Shown in pieces: positions 11,377-22,651 of a stretch of DNA of 64,000 bases. The position numbers and the translations under genes are program-made. Source of the stretch: Alternaria dauci (taxonomy: Eukaryota; Ascomycota; Dothideomycetes; Pleosporales; Pleosporaceae); the NCBI RefSeq assembly GCF_042100115.1, contig NC_091272.1:1736001-1800000 (forward strand), in the 5' to 3' direction. Positions within the stretch are counted from its first letter, which is position 1; every line of letters starts with the position of its first letter. Under the pieces are notes generated by a model, which did no database searches, was not told the DNA's origin, and saw only the letters and a program-made list of their open reading frames with translations.

Positions 11377-14022
11377 ATGAACAGTCCCTCCAAACGCCGG
11401 AAAAAGAATGATGGATCAGGGAAGCCGATACGCAGCTTGGACTACTTCTTCGCAAAGCAAACGGCTAGAGCGACACCCAAAGATACACCGACGAACACAG
11501 GCCCCAGTGAACCGCCTCCGGATCAAGACCACATAGGTCTGACCGACGAAGAACTTGCGCGCAAACTCCAGGAGCAGTGGGATAAAGAAGACAAACAGCA
11601 ACGATCAAACCAGGAGCCGGTGGAGCCGGTGAACTCGAACGAGCTGTATGAGGAGCCTGACAAGTTTCCCGCAGACACGGCTGAAGACGCAAAAGGACAG
11701 AGTGGAAACTCAGAGTTGGCAATACGTGAAGCCACCGTAGAAAACACGAAGGCTACCGAACTCATCCAGAAGAAGAACACGTTATCTCTCCAATCGACCG
11801 CATCCGAAGAAGACGCGATAACAGCAAACATACCCTTCGATCAGAGTCCTCTCGAATTCGAACCGGGAAGATATATACCAGAGTTACAGAAACATTGGGC
11901 GAACGATGGAGGGCATGCCACTTACGCATTGTTGACGCGATGTTTCATTCTGGTTAATAGCACAACAAGTCGCATCAAGATAGTCGATACCGTCGTGAAC
12001 CTTATTCGGACGATTGTCGAAAGCGATCCTAGCAGCCTACTTCCAGCCGTCTGGCTCGCGACGAATGCGATATCACCCCCCTACATCGATATGGAGCTTG
12101 GGTTGGGAGGCTCAGCGATTTCGAAAGCACTTAAGAAAGTTTGTGGACTGGATAATGCAGGCTTGAAAGTATTGAATGCAAAGTATGGCGATGCTGGCGA
12201 TGTTGCGTTCGAGGCGAAGAAGAAGCAGAGCTTCACCCTGCGCAAACCGAAGCCCCTGACAATCAGGAGCGTCTTCGACTCACTAGTCAAGATCGCAAAC
12301 AGCAAGGGCCATGGCAGCGTGGAGAACAAGCAGCGAATTGTCGAAAGATTGGTCCAGGATGCACGGGGTGCTGAAGAAAGTCGCTACATCGTCCGGACGC
12401 TGGTACAGCATCTGCGGATTGGAGCTGTGAAAACCACGATGCTTATCGCCCTATCCCGCGCCTTCATGCTTTCAAAACCTGCAGGTGCTAAGTTTGAGGT
12501 CCGTGACCAAAAGGAGATGGCAAAACTAAAAAAGGAAGAACTCATGGAGATCTACAGCAAGAACGAAGAGATCGCAAAGGCATGTTTCGCCCGACGACCC
12601 AACTACAACGACCTTATACCTGTGCTTCTCGAGATTGGTGTTTGCGACGAACTACTCGTGCGCTGTGGGCTGTCACTACATGTTCCTCTAAGACCTATGT
12701 TAGGGAGTATCACTCGTGATATGGGAGAGATGCTCACAAAACTGCAAGGACGAGACTTTGCCTGCGAGTACAAGTACGATGGACAAAGGGCGCAGGTACA
12801 TTGTGATGCCAAGGGCAAAGTCACAATCTTTTCACGACATCTGGAAGTGATGACGGACAAGTATCCAGATTTGGTAGCGCTGGTGCCCAAGATACGAGGC
12901 GAGGGTGTCTCGAGCTTCATCCTTGAAGGCGAAGTTGTAGCTGTCGATCGGGAGAGTGGAGATCTCAAGACCTTCCAGACACTTGCGAATCGCGCGAGAA
13001 AAGACGTCGTCATTGGTGCTGTGACGATCGACGTCTGTCTGTTTGCATTCGACCTGATGTACCTGAATGGGGAAGAGCTGCTCAATCGGCCTTTTAGAGA
13101 ACGGAGGTCTCTACTCAGGAGTCTTTTTGTGGAGATACCACATCATTTTACCTGGGTCAAGAGCCTGGATGCCACGTCTGCCGACGTAGAAGCAGTCCAG
13201 GCCTTCTTTCAGAGTGCCTTGGAAATCAAATGCGAAGGCATCATGGTGAAGATTCTCGACAACCTCTCTAACCCCGACCTACTCGCCGAAGTCGACGAAG
13301 CTATTGAGAAGACGCCCTCTCTTCCACCAACACCTAAGAAGAAGAAACCCGCCAAGTGCAAAGCTAAGTTAAAGTCCAACGAGGCCGAAAAGGACGAACC
13401 AAAGACATCTGGCCGCCGTAAAGCACTTTTGTCAACCTACGAACCGGACAAACGTCTAGACAGCTGGCTTAAAGTGAAGAAGGACTACAGTACCACGTCC
13501 GAAACTCTCGACCTGATTCCCATCGCCGCTTTTCATGGCTCTGGTCGAAAAGCAGCATGGTGGTCACCTATCCTCCTTGCCATCCGCAACGCAGAAACTG
13601 GACAACTAGAAGCAGTTACCAAGTGCATGTCCGGCTTCACCGACGCCTTTTACAAAGCCAACCGCGCAAAGTACGATCCAGACGACCCAGATTGCACAAA
13701 CGTGCTCTCTGGGAAACCACATTATGTCGAATACAATGGTGGCGCTGGAACGCCAGTTGTTTGGTTTGAGCCGCAAGAGGTCTGGGAGGTGGCTTTTGCG
13801 GATTTGACTTTGAGTCCGACTTATACGGCTGCAATCGGCTTGGTCAGTGAGGAGAGAGGGTTGAGTACAAGATTTCCGAGATTCTTGAAGGTCAGGGAGG
13901 ATAAGGGCATCGAAGAGGCTACTGAAGCAGAGGAATTAGCCAGTCTTTATCGGAAACAAGAGGCCAAAGCGCCTAAGAAGAACGATACCATCAAGGAGGT
14001 CGGGGACGAAGATGATGAGTAG
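11377..14022 (+). CDS. CDC9: ATP-dependent DNA ligase I (Cdc9 type)
   Basis: This intronless gene encodes 881 residues. Residues 17-30 (GKPIRSLDYFFAKQ) form a PCNA-interacting box. An acidic, disordered stretch leads to the DNA-binding domain from about residue 150, then the adenylation domain with the catalytic lysine at about K466 in CEYKYDGQRAQ, motif III-like LYLNGEELLNRPFRERR and motif IV (KCEGIMVK). The OB-fold domain carries SWLKVKKDY. A Lys-rich insertion (TPKKKKPAKCKAK) sits between motifs IV and V. The enzyme seals nicks between Okazaki fragments and in excision repair. In yeast one gene also supplies the mitochondrial form by alternative starts; no clear presequence is visible here. 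It converges with the eIF1 gene. Confidence 0.95.
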   Translation: MNSPSKRRKKNDGSGKPIRSLDYFFAKQTARATPKDTPTNTGPSEPPPDQDHIGLTDEELARKLQEQWDKEDKQQRSNQEPVEPVNSNELYEEPDKFPADTAEDAKGQSGNSELAIREATVENTKATELIQKKNTLSLQSTASEEDAITANIPFDQSPLEFEPGRYIPELQKHWANDGGHATYALLTRCFILVNSTTSRIKIVDTVVNLIRTIVESDPSSLLPAVWLATNAISPPYIDMELGLGGSAISKALKKVCGLDNAGLKVLNAKYGDAGDVAFEAKKKQSFTLRKPKPLTIRSVFDSLVKIANSKGHGSVENKQRIVERLVQDARGAEESRYIVRTLVQHLRIGAVKTTMLIALSRAFMLSKPAGAKFEVRDQKEMAKLKKEELMEIYSKNEEIAKACFARRPNYNDLIPVLLEIGVCDELLVRCGLSLHVPLRPMLGSITRDMGEMLTKLQGRDFACEYKYDGQRAQVHCDAKGKVTIFSRHLEVMTDKYPDLVALVPKIRGEGVSSFILEGEVVAVDRESGDLKTFQTLANRARKDVVIGAVTIDVCLFAFDLMYLNGEELLNRPFRERRSLLRSLFVEIPHHFTWVKSLDATSADVEAVQAFFQSALEIKCEGIMVKILDNLSNPDLLAEVDEAIEKTPSLPPTPKKKKPAKCKAKLKSNEAEKDEPKTSGRRKALLSTYEPDKRLDSWLKVKKDYSTTSETLDLIPIAAFHGSGRKAAWWSPILLAIRNAETGQLEAVTKCMSGFTDAFYKANRAKYDPDDPDCTNVLSGKPHYVEYNGGAGTPVVWFEPQEVWEVAFADLTLSPTYTAAIGLVSEERGLSTRFPRFLKVREDKGIEEATEAEELASLYRKQEAKAPKKNDTIKEVGDEDDE

Positions 14023-14416
14023 AGTAAATCACTGCATAGCAACATTTGGATACCCTGGAGCAAGTCACTTGAAAAGATGAATAATGTGAAAGCACTCCAT
14101 GATTAAATGCATCCTTCGAAACTGGCATCTCAATCGGCATCCCAACGTTCCCAGAGCACCTGATACTTCAGCGTGCGAAACCTCAGATGTGCTTATCTGT
14201 TTCTTTCAAGGAGATGGAGATAGGAAAGGCGTCATCCTCCTCCAATGTGGCATATCTGCTCTGCGGCACCGCGGCTCAGCATTATCGAGTGTGTTCCACA
14301 CACGCGGCATGCTGGCATGTCCATCCTCGACCGTATCGTTGGCTCGACCTTGAAGCGGTCGTTCGGCTTCGGCGGGAGGAGCGGCGGTGTGCATCGCATC
14401 CACATCCTTTGTGGGT
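14023..14416. other. Convergent 3' region of ligase I and eIF1 genes
   Basis: These 394 bp lie between two converging stop codons and should contain both 3' UTRs. No other feature was found. Confidence 0.5.
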
Positions 14417-14895
14417 TTAGAAACCGTGGACCTTGATGGTCTTGCCATCAAGGCCCAGGCCCTCCTTCTTGTCGGTCAAGAAGTCTTGAACATCCTTGCG
14501 CTGGTCTCCCTGCAACTGGATCACCTCTCCCATCTCAGTGTCTGCGACGACGGTGCCATTGCAGGCAAACTTCTTCTTAATGACTTTAAGAATCTTCTTC
14601 TGGTCGAACTTCTTAGGCAGGCCTTGGACCGTCGTTAGAGTCTTGCGACCATTGCGCTCTGTAGGGGGTTGACGTCAGCGTTGCGCGATTTCTTGAGACA
14701 TGGGGGAAAGAGGGGAAAGAACGGCGCTCCGATAACGCACAGAAGACGAGATCGAGCAACGGAATATTAGATGGCATACGTACGCTGGATACGAATATGG
14801 ATGTAGTTTTGCTGAGTAGACTTTACTTCTCCTCCAGCATCATCAGCCTCCGCGAACGGATCGAAGGACTTGAGATTCTGGATGTCCGTGGTCAT
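14417..14895 (-). CDS. SUI1: Translation initiation factor eIF1
   Basis: Two exons (14895-14784 and 14658-14417) encode 117 residues, close to the usual 108-113. Exon 1 ends in YIHIRIQ and exon 2 continues QRNGRKTLTTVQGLPKKFD, then CNGTVVADTEMGEVIQLQGDQR and the terminal IKVHGF, all hallmark SUI1 segments. eIF1 binds the 40S subunit near the P site and enforces start-codon selection. The 125-nt intron lies in the conserved IQ-QRNGRK stretch, with donor GTACGT and acceptor CTACAG. The gene lies tail-to-tail with DNA ligase I. Confidence 0.96.
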
Positions 14896-15662
14896 GAAAT
14901 CGACTGGGGGCGCTCTGTGGGTGCTGAGTAGTAGGGCGATCGTTTGTGGATGCGGCAGGAAAGTAGAGCGTAGTTGTGTGTGATAAAGGTCGGAGCAGTT
15001 GGGCGGAGCGGCTGAGGGTATTAACCGGCGAAGGGAAGAGTGGCGAGGGGACCACCATCTATGGGGGAGCCTGCAGGCGGTCTCAGCCCCCGCTGCCAAG
15101 CGCCAACTCCGGAACAGTGATTAGCGCTGATCCACAGACCTCCAAGGGCTGCCTGCATTCACCAATCCTCCTGTTTGTTTGTTGGCGTAGGTACCGCTCA
15201 CGATAAGCATCACGGTTCTCAAGACTTCATCGCTGGTCAGAACCATGGCTGTCTTCGCAGCCACGGCGTCTTCTCTAATTCCGTGTCACTGTCTTATCAT
15301 GCACATGCGCATTGTCACCCGCCTCAACAAAAGCGCATGGCGCACCAACAGGCTTGAGGCTTTATCGCTCAAGGGAAAGCAAGCTTATCCACGATTCATG
15401 AGTATGGCAGGAGCGACTTGCTGACCTTTCTAGAACCTTCCACAGAGATATGAAGCCCCTATTGGTCACAGACTCTCTGCTCCCATGATTGCAGATGACT
15501 CTCGTGTGACCTCCTTGTAGTATTGGTGTACAAAAATACCCAAACAAGCAAAGAAACATAAACGTCGAGTTTTCTTAGATTCCCTCACGTCCATCTGGGT
15601 ACGCTGAAAGAATATGGTGAGTATGATTAGGTTCTGCTGTATCTGCTTGGCCAGTACAGTGC
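14896..15662. other. Intergenic upstream of eIF1
   Basis: This 767-bp region carries the eIF1 promoter at its left end and the 3' UTR of the next minus-strand gene at its right end. No coding frame or RNA gene is supported. Confidence 0.5.
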
Positions 15663-16878
15663 TCAGGTAAAGCTTTCCAGCAGTGAGCCTATGCCAACCT
15701 TCTTATCATCGCGCAATTTCCTCTTCTTACCATCAGGTCGAGACTTGTCTTGCTGGACACGCTTCACAGGTCGAGCAGATTCGTCTTTCAGCTCACGGAC
15801 GAACCATGCAATCTCTCTAGCCGTGTCAGGCATGCTACACTGAATATAGTGCATGGACAGTGACCGGTATGTTCCAATATCAGTGGATACGTCTTGCGAA
15901 AATGCGAGCGAGGCATCATACAGCCTTCGCATGTCGGAAGCTCTTGTGGTCGAAGAGCTTCCCTCCCAGCTGTCTGCATCTGTCTCGTTCCCACGGCTAA
16001 AACCACTGTTACTTCAACGAGCCAACATCTGAACTCAGGTAACTTACTCTGGGTGTGGATGTGGACGCCAGCCCCCCCAGTATGGTTCCCCTGGAGATGG
16101 GTCTGCTAGGCCGAAAATTCCAACAACGGTCAATCTGGGGAAGGCGGAGATGCACTTTAAGACAAACCTGGTTTGGAATGGGTCGCAGCCATCCATAAGG
16201 AGTACTCGCAGTTTTTTGAAAGCACCACTTTCGCCAACGCTTCGTCCCCAGTCGCGTAGCCTTTGGACAGTCAGTGTTTCGCGATTCTCTCCAAGTTGAG
16301 TGTTCCTTCCGATCTCTAATGCGAGAACTGCAAGCGTGTTGATAGTGTTAAGAGAAACGAGTTGATCAATTGTCATGTCGGCGATCCGGATACAGAGGAA
16401 CGTCAATATGCCATTATCGAGCTTGACCAAACGATCAACGACAGAGGGCAAGAGACCTTCGGATTTCCCGTCATACACATGGAAGGTAGAGTGGCGACTG
16501 CCTTCTTCGGGAAATGCTTTTCGAAAAAGACTCCAAGTCCGAAAAGTCATTGTGTCGCTGGACACATAGATTAGCCAGAGCACAGAGGCCCAAAGTGCGA
16601 CCTCTGACCCACGTTGACTTTAGATAATCATACACGCGACTAGCGTAGGACCACCCGAGCCACTGCAGAGCCTCGGGTTCCATGTTGTCAATGTTCCAGA
16701 TGCAATGACGGAAGGCCATTGATTGCAGAGTATCGCATCCTGGAGTTGGGCGACGATGCTTCGATGGATCTACTCGCCTGCCCCGAGAATGGCTTGTCCA
16801 TTTTGGAACCATTGAACGGACGGAAGCTGATGTAGTCTCCCTGTAGACAAGGCCAGATGAAGGGTCGAAGCTCTCCAT
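15663..16878 (-). CDS. Hypothetical fungal protein, Leu-rich, three exons
   Basis: Exons 16878-16613, 16557-16048 and 16005-15663 give at least 372 residues. The frame change near 16.58 kb is explained by a 55-nt GTGGGT...CCAG intron with a GCTAAT branch site, so it is not a frameshift. The centre reads RTWSLFRKAFPEEGSRH, then repeated leucine-spaced segments (LVSLNTINTLAVLALEIG, GAFKKLRVLLMDG), resembling degenerate leucine-rich repeats of F-box-like fungal proteins. The C-terminus is strongly basic (KKRKLRDDKK), a possible nuclear signal. No F-box was seen. The true start is uncertain: the frame stays open to about 16,970 without an ATG, and 16,878 is the first in-frame ATG. Function is unknown. 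Confidence 0.65.
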
Positions 16879-17458
16879 GCCTCTGACTGACTCTTCGATG
16901 AAGTGAACACGGCTAGAGGGAGGCGGCGGCCGATATAGGCCCAAGATGTGCTGAGCTAGGTTGACAGCGAAATACTAGAAATGGTTCATATTCGACCGGC
17001 ATTCCGACGGGTGTAGTGGTTGGCTGTAGCAGTCATGTCGTGCATGCAGGAACAAGGCGGAAGGAAGGTGATGCTCGCGACGCGTCGATTAGGGACCCAC
17101 AATTGCTATTAGTGCTTCCTGCTCATTCGTCGCTTCTCCAAGATTGCACGCATTCACTTCACCCACGATCAGGTCGGGCAATGACAGGTTATCATGTGTT
17201 GTACTGTCCTGGAAGATGATACCTGGGCAGGTAAAACACATTGGAAGTGTCAACAAAGCAGGGTCAACGGCTTCCCAAGTAGAACTCTCTCCAGACGTTT
17301 GAGTGCCCATTGAGCATCGGCGTTCAAACCTCCGCACATCGGACAATGACTAAATTTCAACACACAACTCCAACACACGATCAGACTTCAATCTCGGTCG
17401 AGACTTGAACGATCTATTCCTCTCCAAACTTCTCGCGCATTTCCCCCGAATACTCGCC
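16879..17458. promoter_or_regulatory. Divergent promoter region
   Basis: This 580-bp region lies between the Leu-rich hypothetical gene (minus) and the homocysteine S-methyltransferase gene (plus). It may contain the missing first exon of the former. No motif could be assigned. Confidence 0.45.
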
Positions 17459-18424
17459 ATGGCATCACCACCACTCAATGTATTGTCTGCCCACATCGCC
17501 AAAGGTTCTCCTATAATCCTAGATGGCGCACTGGCAACTTATCTGGAGACGTTGGGAGCAGACATTAGCGGCGCGTTGTGGTCTGCATCGATCCTCTTAG
17601 ATCAGCCATCCCTGATCAAACAAACGCACCTCGACTACTATCGTGCAGGCGCCAATGTAGCGATCACAGCATCCTATCAAGCGTCCGTTGCGGGATTAGT
17701 CAAGCACTTGAGCCTAAGTGAAAAGGAGGCCAAGCAAGTTGTGGCGAAAAGCGTGGAGTTATCCAAGCAAGCAAGAGACGAATACGTTAGCGAAACAGGT
17801 GAAGATGTCCGGGGTAAGTTGTTCATAGCGGGCAGTGTAGGCCCATACGGCGCTTTCCTCGCAGATGGCTCGGAATACCGGGGCGACTATTCTATTCCCC
17901 GAGAAGAGATGAAGGACTTCCATCGCGGACGCATTCAGGCCCTTGTGTCTGCCGGCGTCGACATTCTAGCCTGCGAGACCATACCGTCCAAAGGCGAAAC
18001 CGAAGCTCTCCTCGACCTCCTTACCACAGAGTTTCGAAACACAGAAGCTTGGTTTGGCTTCACACTGCGGGATAGCTCGCACATCAGCGATGGAACGCCT
18101 TTGTCGGAGATTGCAGCACTTTTTGACAATGTGGAACAGGTGGTTGCGCTGGGCTTCAATTGCGTACCGGATGATTTGGCATTGGCTGCATTGAAGAATT
18201 TGAAGCCGTTGGTGAAGAGGGGGACGTTACTTGTGTATCCCAATTCTGGTGAGCAGTGGAATGCTCAGGCAAGGAAGTGGGGAGGCAAGAGAACAGAAGG
18301 GTCTACATTGGCAGAAAAAACGAGGGAGTGGTCCGAGGCTGGCGCTGGTTTGATTGGAGGTTGTTGCAGGACTACGCCAGAGGACATTAGGGTCATGAAG
18401 AAGGCGCTCGAGGGGGATCATTAG
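17459..18424 (+). CDS. Homocysteine S-methyltransferase family protein
   Basis: This intronless gene encodes 321 residues. It has the family start (ILDGALATYLETLGADI) followed by LDYYRAGANVAITASYQAS, GSVGPYGAFLADGSEY and DILACETIPS. The three zinc-binding cysteines are present: C235 in GFNC and C302-C303 in GGCCRTTPEDI. The family uses zinc to transfer a methyl group from S-methylmethionine or S-adenosylmethionine to homocysteine, making methionine (yeast Mht1/Sam4). An upstream in-frame ATG at 17,405 would add 18 residues; 17,459 is preferred because homologues begin close to it. The substrate donor cannot be read from sequence. It converges with MED11. Confidence 0.93.
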   Translation: MASPPLNVLSAHIAKGSPIILDGALATYLETLGADISGALWSASILLDQPSLIKQTHLDYYRAGANVAITASYQASVAGLVKHLSLSEKEAKQVVAKSVELSKQARDEYVSETGEDVRGKLFIAGSVGPYGAFLADGSEYRGDYSIPREEMKDFHRGRIQALVSAGVDILACETIPSKGETEALLDLLTTEFRNTEAWFGFTLRDSSHISDGTPLSEIAALFDNVEQVVALGFNCVPDDLALAALKNLKPLVKRGTLLVYPNSGEQWNAQARKWGGKRTEGSTLAEKTREWSEAGAGLIGGCCRTTPEDIRVMKKALEGDH

Positions 18425-18873
18425 ATCATCGAGCGAAGAAAGGCTCAAGAAGTGATTTGGAAAAGTCACGGCTGCTATATTGTAGACGCTCGATTGATGT
18501 GTAAATGTATCTTAGACTACCCCTTTCGCTGCATCCACTCGCTGGGTAATGACAAAATCCCCGCACTTAGCATATAATCCTCCATCATGCCTCGTGCTGG
18601 GGAGATGAGAGTGTGCTGTTGAACTCCTTGGAGTTGAGCGACCCTCTGACCCGGCTTTATTGGGCATTAATGGCCGCCATCAAGCTTCCAGATACTTCCT
18701 GTCTGTTCAGATGACTGGTTTGGCAACACTCCACAGGATCTCTGAACGCAAATACTCCGCTGTTCGGGACATGATCCATCGCTCTAGGATCGTCACTTGT
18801 AGTGCACCGCGTGCGTGCTGCTCGTTTGTTTGGCTCGGTTGGACGCATCTCACTCCGTATATCGTAGCCCCCC
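18425..18873. other. Convergent 3' region
   Basis: These 449 bp lie between the converging methyltransferase and MED11 stop codons and hold both 3' UTRs. Nothing else was recognised. Confidence 0.5.
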
Positions 18874-19500
18874 TCACCCGTCAACGTCCATGTATTCCTC
18901 TCCACTTACTGCACCGCCAGTTCGTCTCTGTAGCTCCTCTAGTATGGCCTTGGCTCGATCCAGTACATCTTCGGTCCCAACCTGTCCCGAGCTCGCCCTT
19001 GCGTTCAGCACGCCAACATCAAATTCCCCGTAGCCTCCATTCTTGACTTCCTTCTCTGGATCCACAACTTCAGTCTCACTCTCCTTGCCTTTCTGCCCCT
19101 GTCCTTGTCTCTGCGTCACGGTGAACTTGGGGTGGCTTTTTGGTATGACTTTGTACCGCTCCAGCGCGTTGATTTGCTTGACCAACTCTGTTCGTATTAC
19201 TTCGCAGGACGCGCCTACGAAGAGAGCGTTGATTCGAAAAGCTTCCTTGCGCGCTTCGAGGGTGCCAGGAGTACACTCCATAGCGTCATGTTGGAAGGGG
19301 ATCGGGTCGTTGGTGAGCTGGCTGAGGGCGGTTGCGAAATATTTGAGCAGTTTGGGTATTTGGTGGTTGATTTCGTTGAGGGTGTCGATGTGTTCGGCAG
19401 CGACCTCACGATATGTTTTCGGCTCTTCAGAAGCTTTGGCGGCTCCTGCCTGCTGCTGGTCCATCTCGTTTGCGGTCTGTGGATCGGCTTCGGTGGACAT
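18874..19500 (-). CDS. MED11: Mediator complex subunit 11
   Basis: This single exon encodes 208 residues from the ATG at 19500. The diagnostic segment is YREVAAEHIDTLNEINHQIPKLLKYFATALSQLTN, a MED11-type helix pair that packs against MED22 in the Mediator head. A second helical segment follows (EAFRINALFVGASCEVIRTEL), then a filamentous-fungus-specific Gln/Gly/Lys-rich linker and an acidic C-terminus (EEYMDVDG). The open frame continues upstream to 19746 but the MSTEADP start best fits the family. A long open frame on the opposite strand is its shadow. The divergent neighbour is TAF5. Confidence 0.8.
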   Translation of the reverse strand: MSTEADPQTANEMDQQQAGAAKASEEPKTYREVAAEHIDTLNEINHQIPKLLKYFATALSQLTNDPIPFQHDAMECTPGTLEARKEAFRINALFVGASCEVIRTELVKQINALERYKVIPKSHPKFTVTQRQGQGQKGKESETEVVDPEKEVKNGGYGEFDVGVLNARASSGQVGTEDVLDRAKAILEELQRRTGGAVSGEEYMDVDG

Positions 19501-19974
19501 GGTGGGATGCGTCGAGATTGCGGACAATAGCAGCAACCAAAGTACCAGACAGGTCGACTGGGTTATGAGGTTGAAAAGGAATCGTTTGCGACAAGAGCAA
19601 ATTTGCCGGAAAGCAATGCGACGTATATCTGGCGCGAGTCTTTGCGTCTTTGAGCCAAAGCTGGGGAAGCTCAGGGCCGCCCGCCATGTATGCGCGCCGC
19701 CTTCTTGGCAGGCCCGCGCGAGTCGAACCTCACTTCCGTCTTTCACTCCGCAACACGGCTAGCCTCGGTGGCGTCCTGGGAAGCTTCAGACGCGACTCAC
19801 CCATCTACACGGAGAAACCACGCGCCAATACCTCATTGCTACCACTTGCGACGCGGAAGCACCCATCGGAAGGCGTGCCCGGCCTTTGATGCGCATTGCG
19901 ACTCGTCTCCCCCAGCCTCGAGGTGAAGGAGCAGCCATCTGCCAACATAGAAGAGAAGGAGCAACACCACAACC
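19501..19974. promoter_or_regulatory. Bidirectional promoter MED11 / TAF5
   Basis: Only 474 bp separate the start codons of two divergently read transcription-machinery genes, so both promoters must lie in or overlap this segment. No TATA box is placed well for either gene. Co-regulation is an inference from layout. Confidence 0.6.
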
Positions 19975-22651
19975 ATGTCAGGGCCCCCGCAAGGGCCCGG
20001 GCCTGTAAGGCAAATGAGTGTAGGAAATGGACCCCCCAGCGCAGGTTTACCACCGCACAACGCCATGCCTCCCCAAGGCGGCCCTCCGCCGCCAGGTGCC
20101 TCGGGCCCGCAATCCCAGCAGAACTTGAATCAGATTGTAGGTACACTTCTTTTTCCTATCATCCTATTGTCCGCTATTGTAGTGCCTGCACAATTGCGAC
20201 AGGTGAGAGCGCGTTGTTCGCGCGGGTTCTGGCTGTCGCGTTTGGTGAAAGAAAGCTGTCCCTGGCTGTATTCTTGACTTACGCTTCCTTCCACCTTGTA
20301 CGCCACTCCGCTCTCACTCTGTACGCACTCTACTGCTACAAATATATCACGACCTTGTTTCCCTACTGCGACGGGTATTCGGCTTTGCGCGCTTTGCTTT
20401 ACAACCTGGCCGGCAGCGTTACGACAGTCAAATATGAGCGGATCCTTGTACAGCCAGACCTATGCGGCGAGTTCCAGTGGTGACAATACGGTACTGTGCA
20501 CTTGGGGCTTCAGTTGCTTCAAATCTGGGCATGATTGTACATTGAAGCGCGTTGTTGCTAACATCCATACAGGTCTTGGAGTACCTATCGAAAAAAGGTT
20601 ACGTTCGCACCGAGGCGATGCTCCGCAAGGAGTCTGAGCCACAGACCAACGGCCAACCTCTCACGGCGCAGAGCACCGAAGCAGGCGGCGCCAAATACAC
20701 AAAAGCATTCGAGCTTCTGCGCAAATACACCGAAGACAACCTCGACCTGTACAGACCAGAGTTGCGAAAACTGTTGTGGCCCGTTTTCGTGTACTCGTTT
20801 CTGGACCTGGTGCGCGACTTTTACACGAAAGATGCGGAGACCTTTTTTGCGACGTATCAGGGCCTCTTTGAGCGCGACCACGACGAAGACATCAAGACAC
20901 TTCGCCAAGTACGGTTACAAGCACATCTGCAGGAAAGTCGAATAGCGAAGCTGTATATCGACAACAAGTACCGGATTACGCTCACGACGATGCCATTTTT
21001 CAACCTCATCCAGTTCCTCGAATCCAAGCATTTTGACGGTGGTGCGACCATAATCGACGTGATCCGGGAACACCTAAATATCGTCACTGTTGACCGGACA
21101 GCCACCGCCGAGAAAAGCATCGCAGCAATTCTTGCCAGTGGACACGGCGAAGACGAGCTCCCGGCAGAAGACGAAGGTATTCCAGGGCACGCCCCAGGTC
21201 ATCCTCTTACTGCGCGCCACGATCCCGAAGCGGAAGCCGCCCGAATAAGGCTACAGTTAGGAGCATACCCGCAGGAGGCAGATCTGCAGGAAGACGTCCG
21301 AGCAGCTCTACAAGACGAAGACGCTAAGAATGCGCCAAGACCAGGACAACCAAGTCTGGTAGAGGAGTTTGAGCAACGCATAAAACAGGAACCAACAGAA
21401 GACGGACCTTCGCGGGAGTTTGTTCCTCTGCCTCCCTCTTTAGCGCGCGATGTGTCCATGGAGGTTCAGAAGATCATCGAGCACCGAGATCGCTACAAGA
21501 TGGAAGGCAGAACAGGCGGTGTTGGTCCCGCTGTGAGCGTGACCATGTATACCTTCCATAACACGTATGACAGGTCAGTATACTCATTGTGCCCTTGTAA
21601 AATTCATGACTGACGCGGCAATAGCATCAACTGCATCGACTTTTCTGGTGACAACCAGCTTGTTGCGGCCGGTATGAACGAGTCCTACATCCGCGTCTGG
21701 TCCATGGACGGCAGTCCTCTCACCTCTCCAAACGACAACCCAGACGCCCAGCCATCGTCGTCCAGGCGGTTGGTTGGCCACTCGGGTCCCGTTACCGCGG
21801 TGGCCTTTTCACCCTCCACAGCCAATCCGTATCCGTCCGGCCCGCCCACAAATTCAGAGTGCCTGCTTTCGTGTTCGGAAGACAAGACTGTCAGACTTTG
21901 GTCATTAGATACATACACCTGTCTTGTAGCGTATCGCGGACACGACAATCCTGTCTGGGATGTACAATGGGGACCTTACGGACACTATTTCCTCACTGGC
22001 TCGAACGATCGTACCGCGCGTCTGTGGTCAACCGACCACATTGAACCTCTACGCATCTATGTTGGCCACGACAACGACGTCGACTGCGTCGCTTTCCATC
22101 CCAACAATCTCTACGTTTTTACTGGCTCTTGCGACCGCACAGTGCGCATGTGGCACATCGCTGGTGGTAACTGCCTGCGCCTCTTTACCGGTCATACAGG
22201 CAACGTAACTGCTATAGCCTGTTCTCCGGACGGCAGAACCCTCGCATCCGCCGATGACGCTGGCAACATCATTCTCTGGACCCTTGAGACTGGGCGGAGA
22301 CGCAAGCGCATGCGCGGACACGGCAAGGGCGGTATCTGGTCGCTGTCTTGGAGTGTGGAGTCGAGCGTCCTTGTCTCAGCTGGTGCGGATAAGACAGTTC
22401 GTGTCTGGGATGTACTGCAAGAGACTAGCGACAAGGCTGCTGACGGTGTGGCTGCGAAGGCAGATGGCGCCATGACGACCAAGGGCGCGAGTGGTACCAC
22501 AGTCACGGGGAAGAAGGCCAGCAAGGAGGCTGGTGTGTCGGCAGACCAGATCAGCGTCTTTCCGACTAAAGACAGTCCCGTGTACAAGGTACAGTTCACC
22601 CGGATGAATCTGGTGCTTGCCGGCGGTGCGTATCTACCAACACGCCAGTAG
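19975..22651 (+). CDS. TAF5: TFIID subunit TAF5 (WD40; possible SAGA subunit)
   Basis: Exons 19975-20136, 20573-21573 and 21625-22651 encode 729 residues. A Pro/Gly-rich head leads to a LisH motif (NQIVLEYLSKKGY) split by a 436-nt intron. It is followed by the TAF5 N-terminal domain (YTKAFELLRKYTEDNLDLYRPELRKLLWPVFVYS), an acidic linker, and six WD40 repeats from about residue 420, with repeated SGSNDRTARLW / TGSCDRTVRMW type endings. The frame ends with VLAGGAYLP, the usual TAF5 finish. TAF5 scaffolds TFIID and, in yeast, SAGA. The first intron is unusually long for this window and contains a possible alternative first exon (see findings). Confidence 0.95.

Noticed and set aside
16558..16612. 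Apparent frameshift in the Leu-rich hypothetical gene
   Set aside because: A 55-nt GTGGGT...CCAG intron with a GCTAAT branch site restores frame in the right phase.
19043..19762. 239-codon open frame antisense to MED11
   Set aside because: It mirrors the MED11 frame, lacks any family features, and MED11 itself has clear conserved helices.
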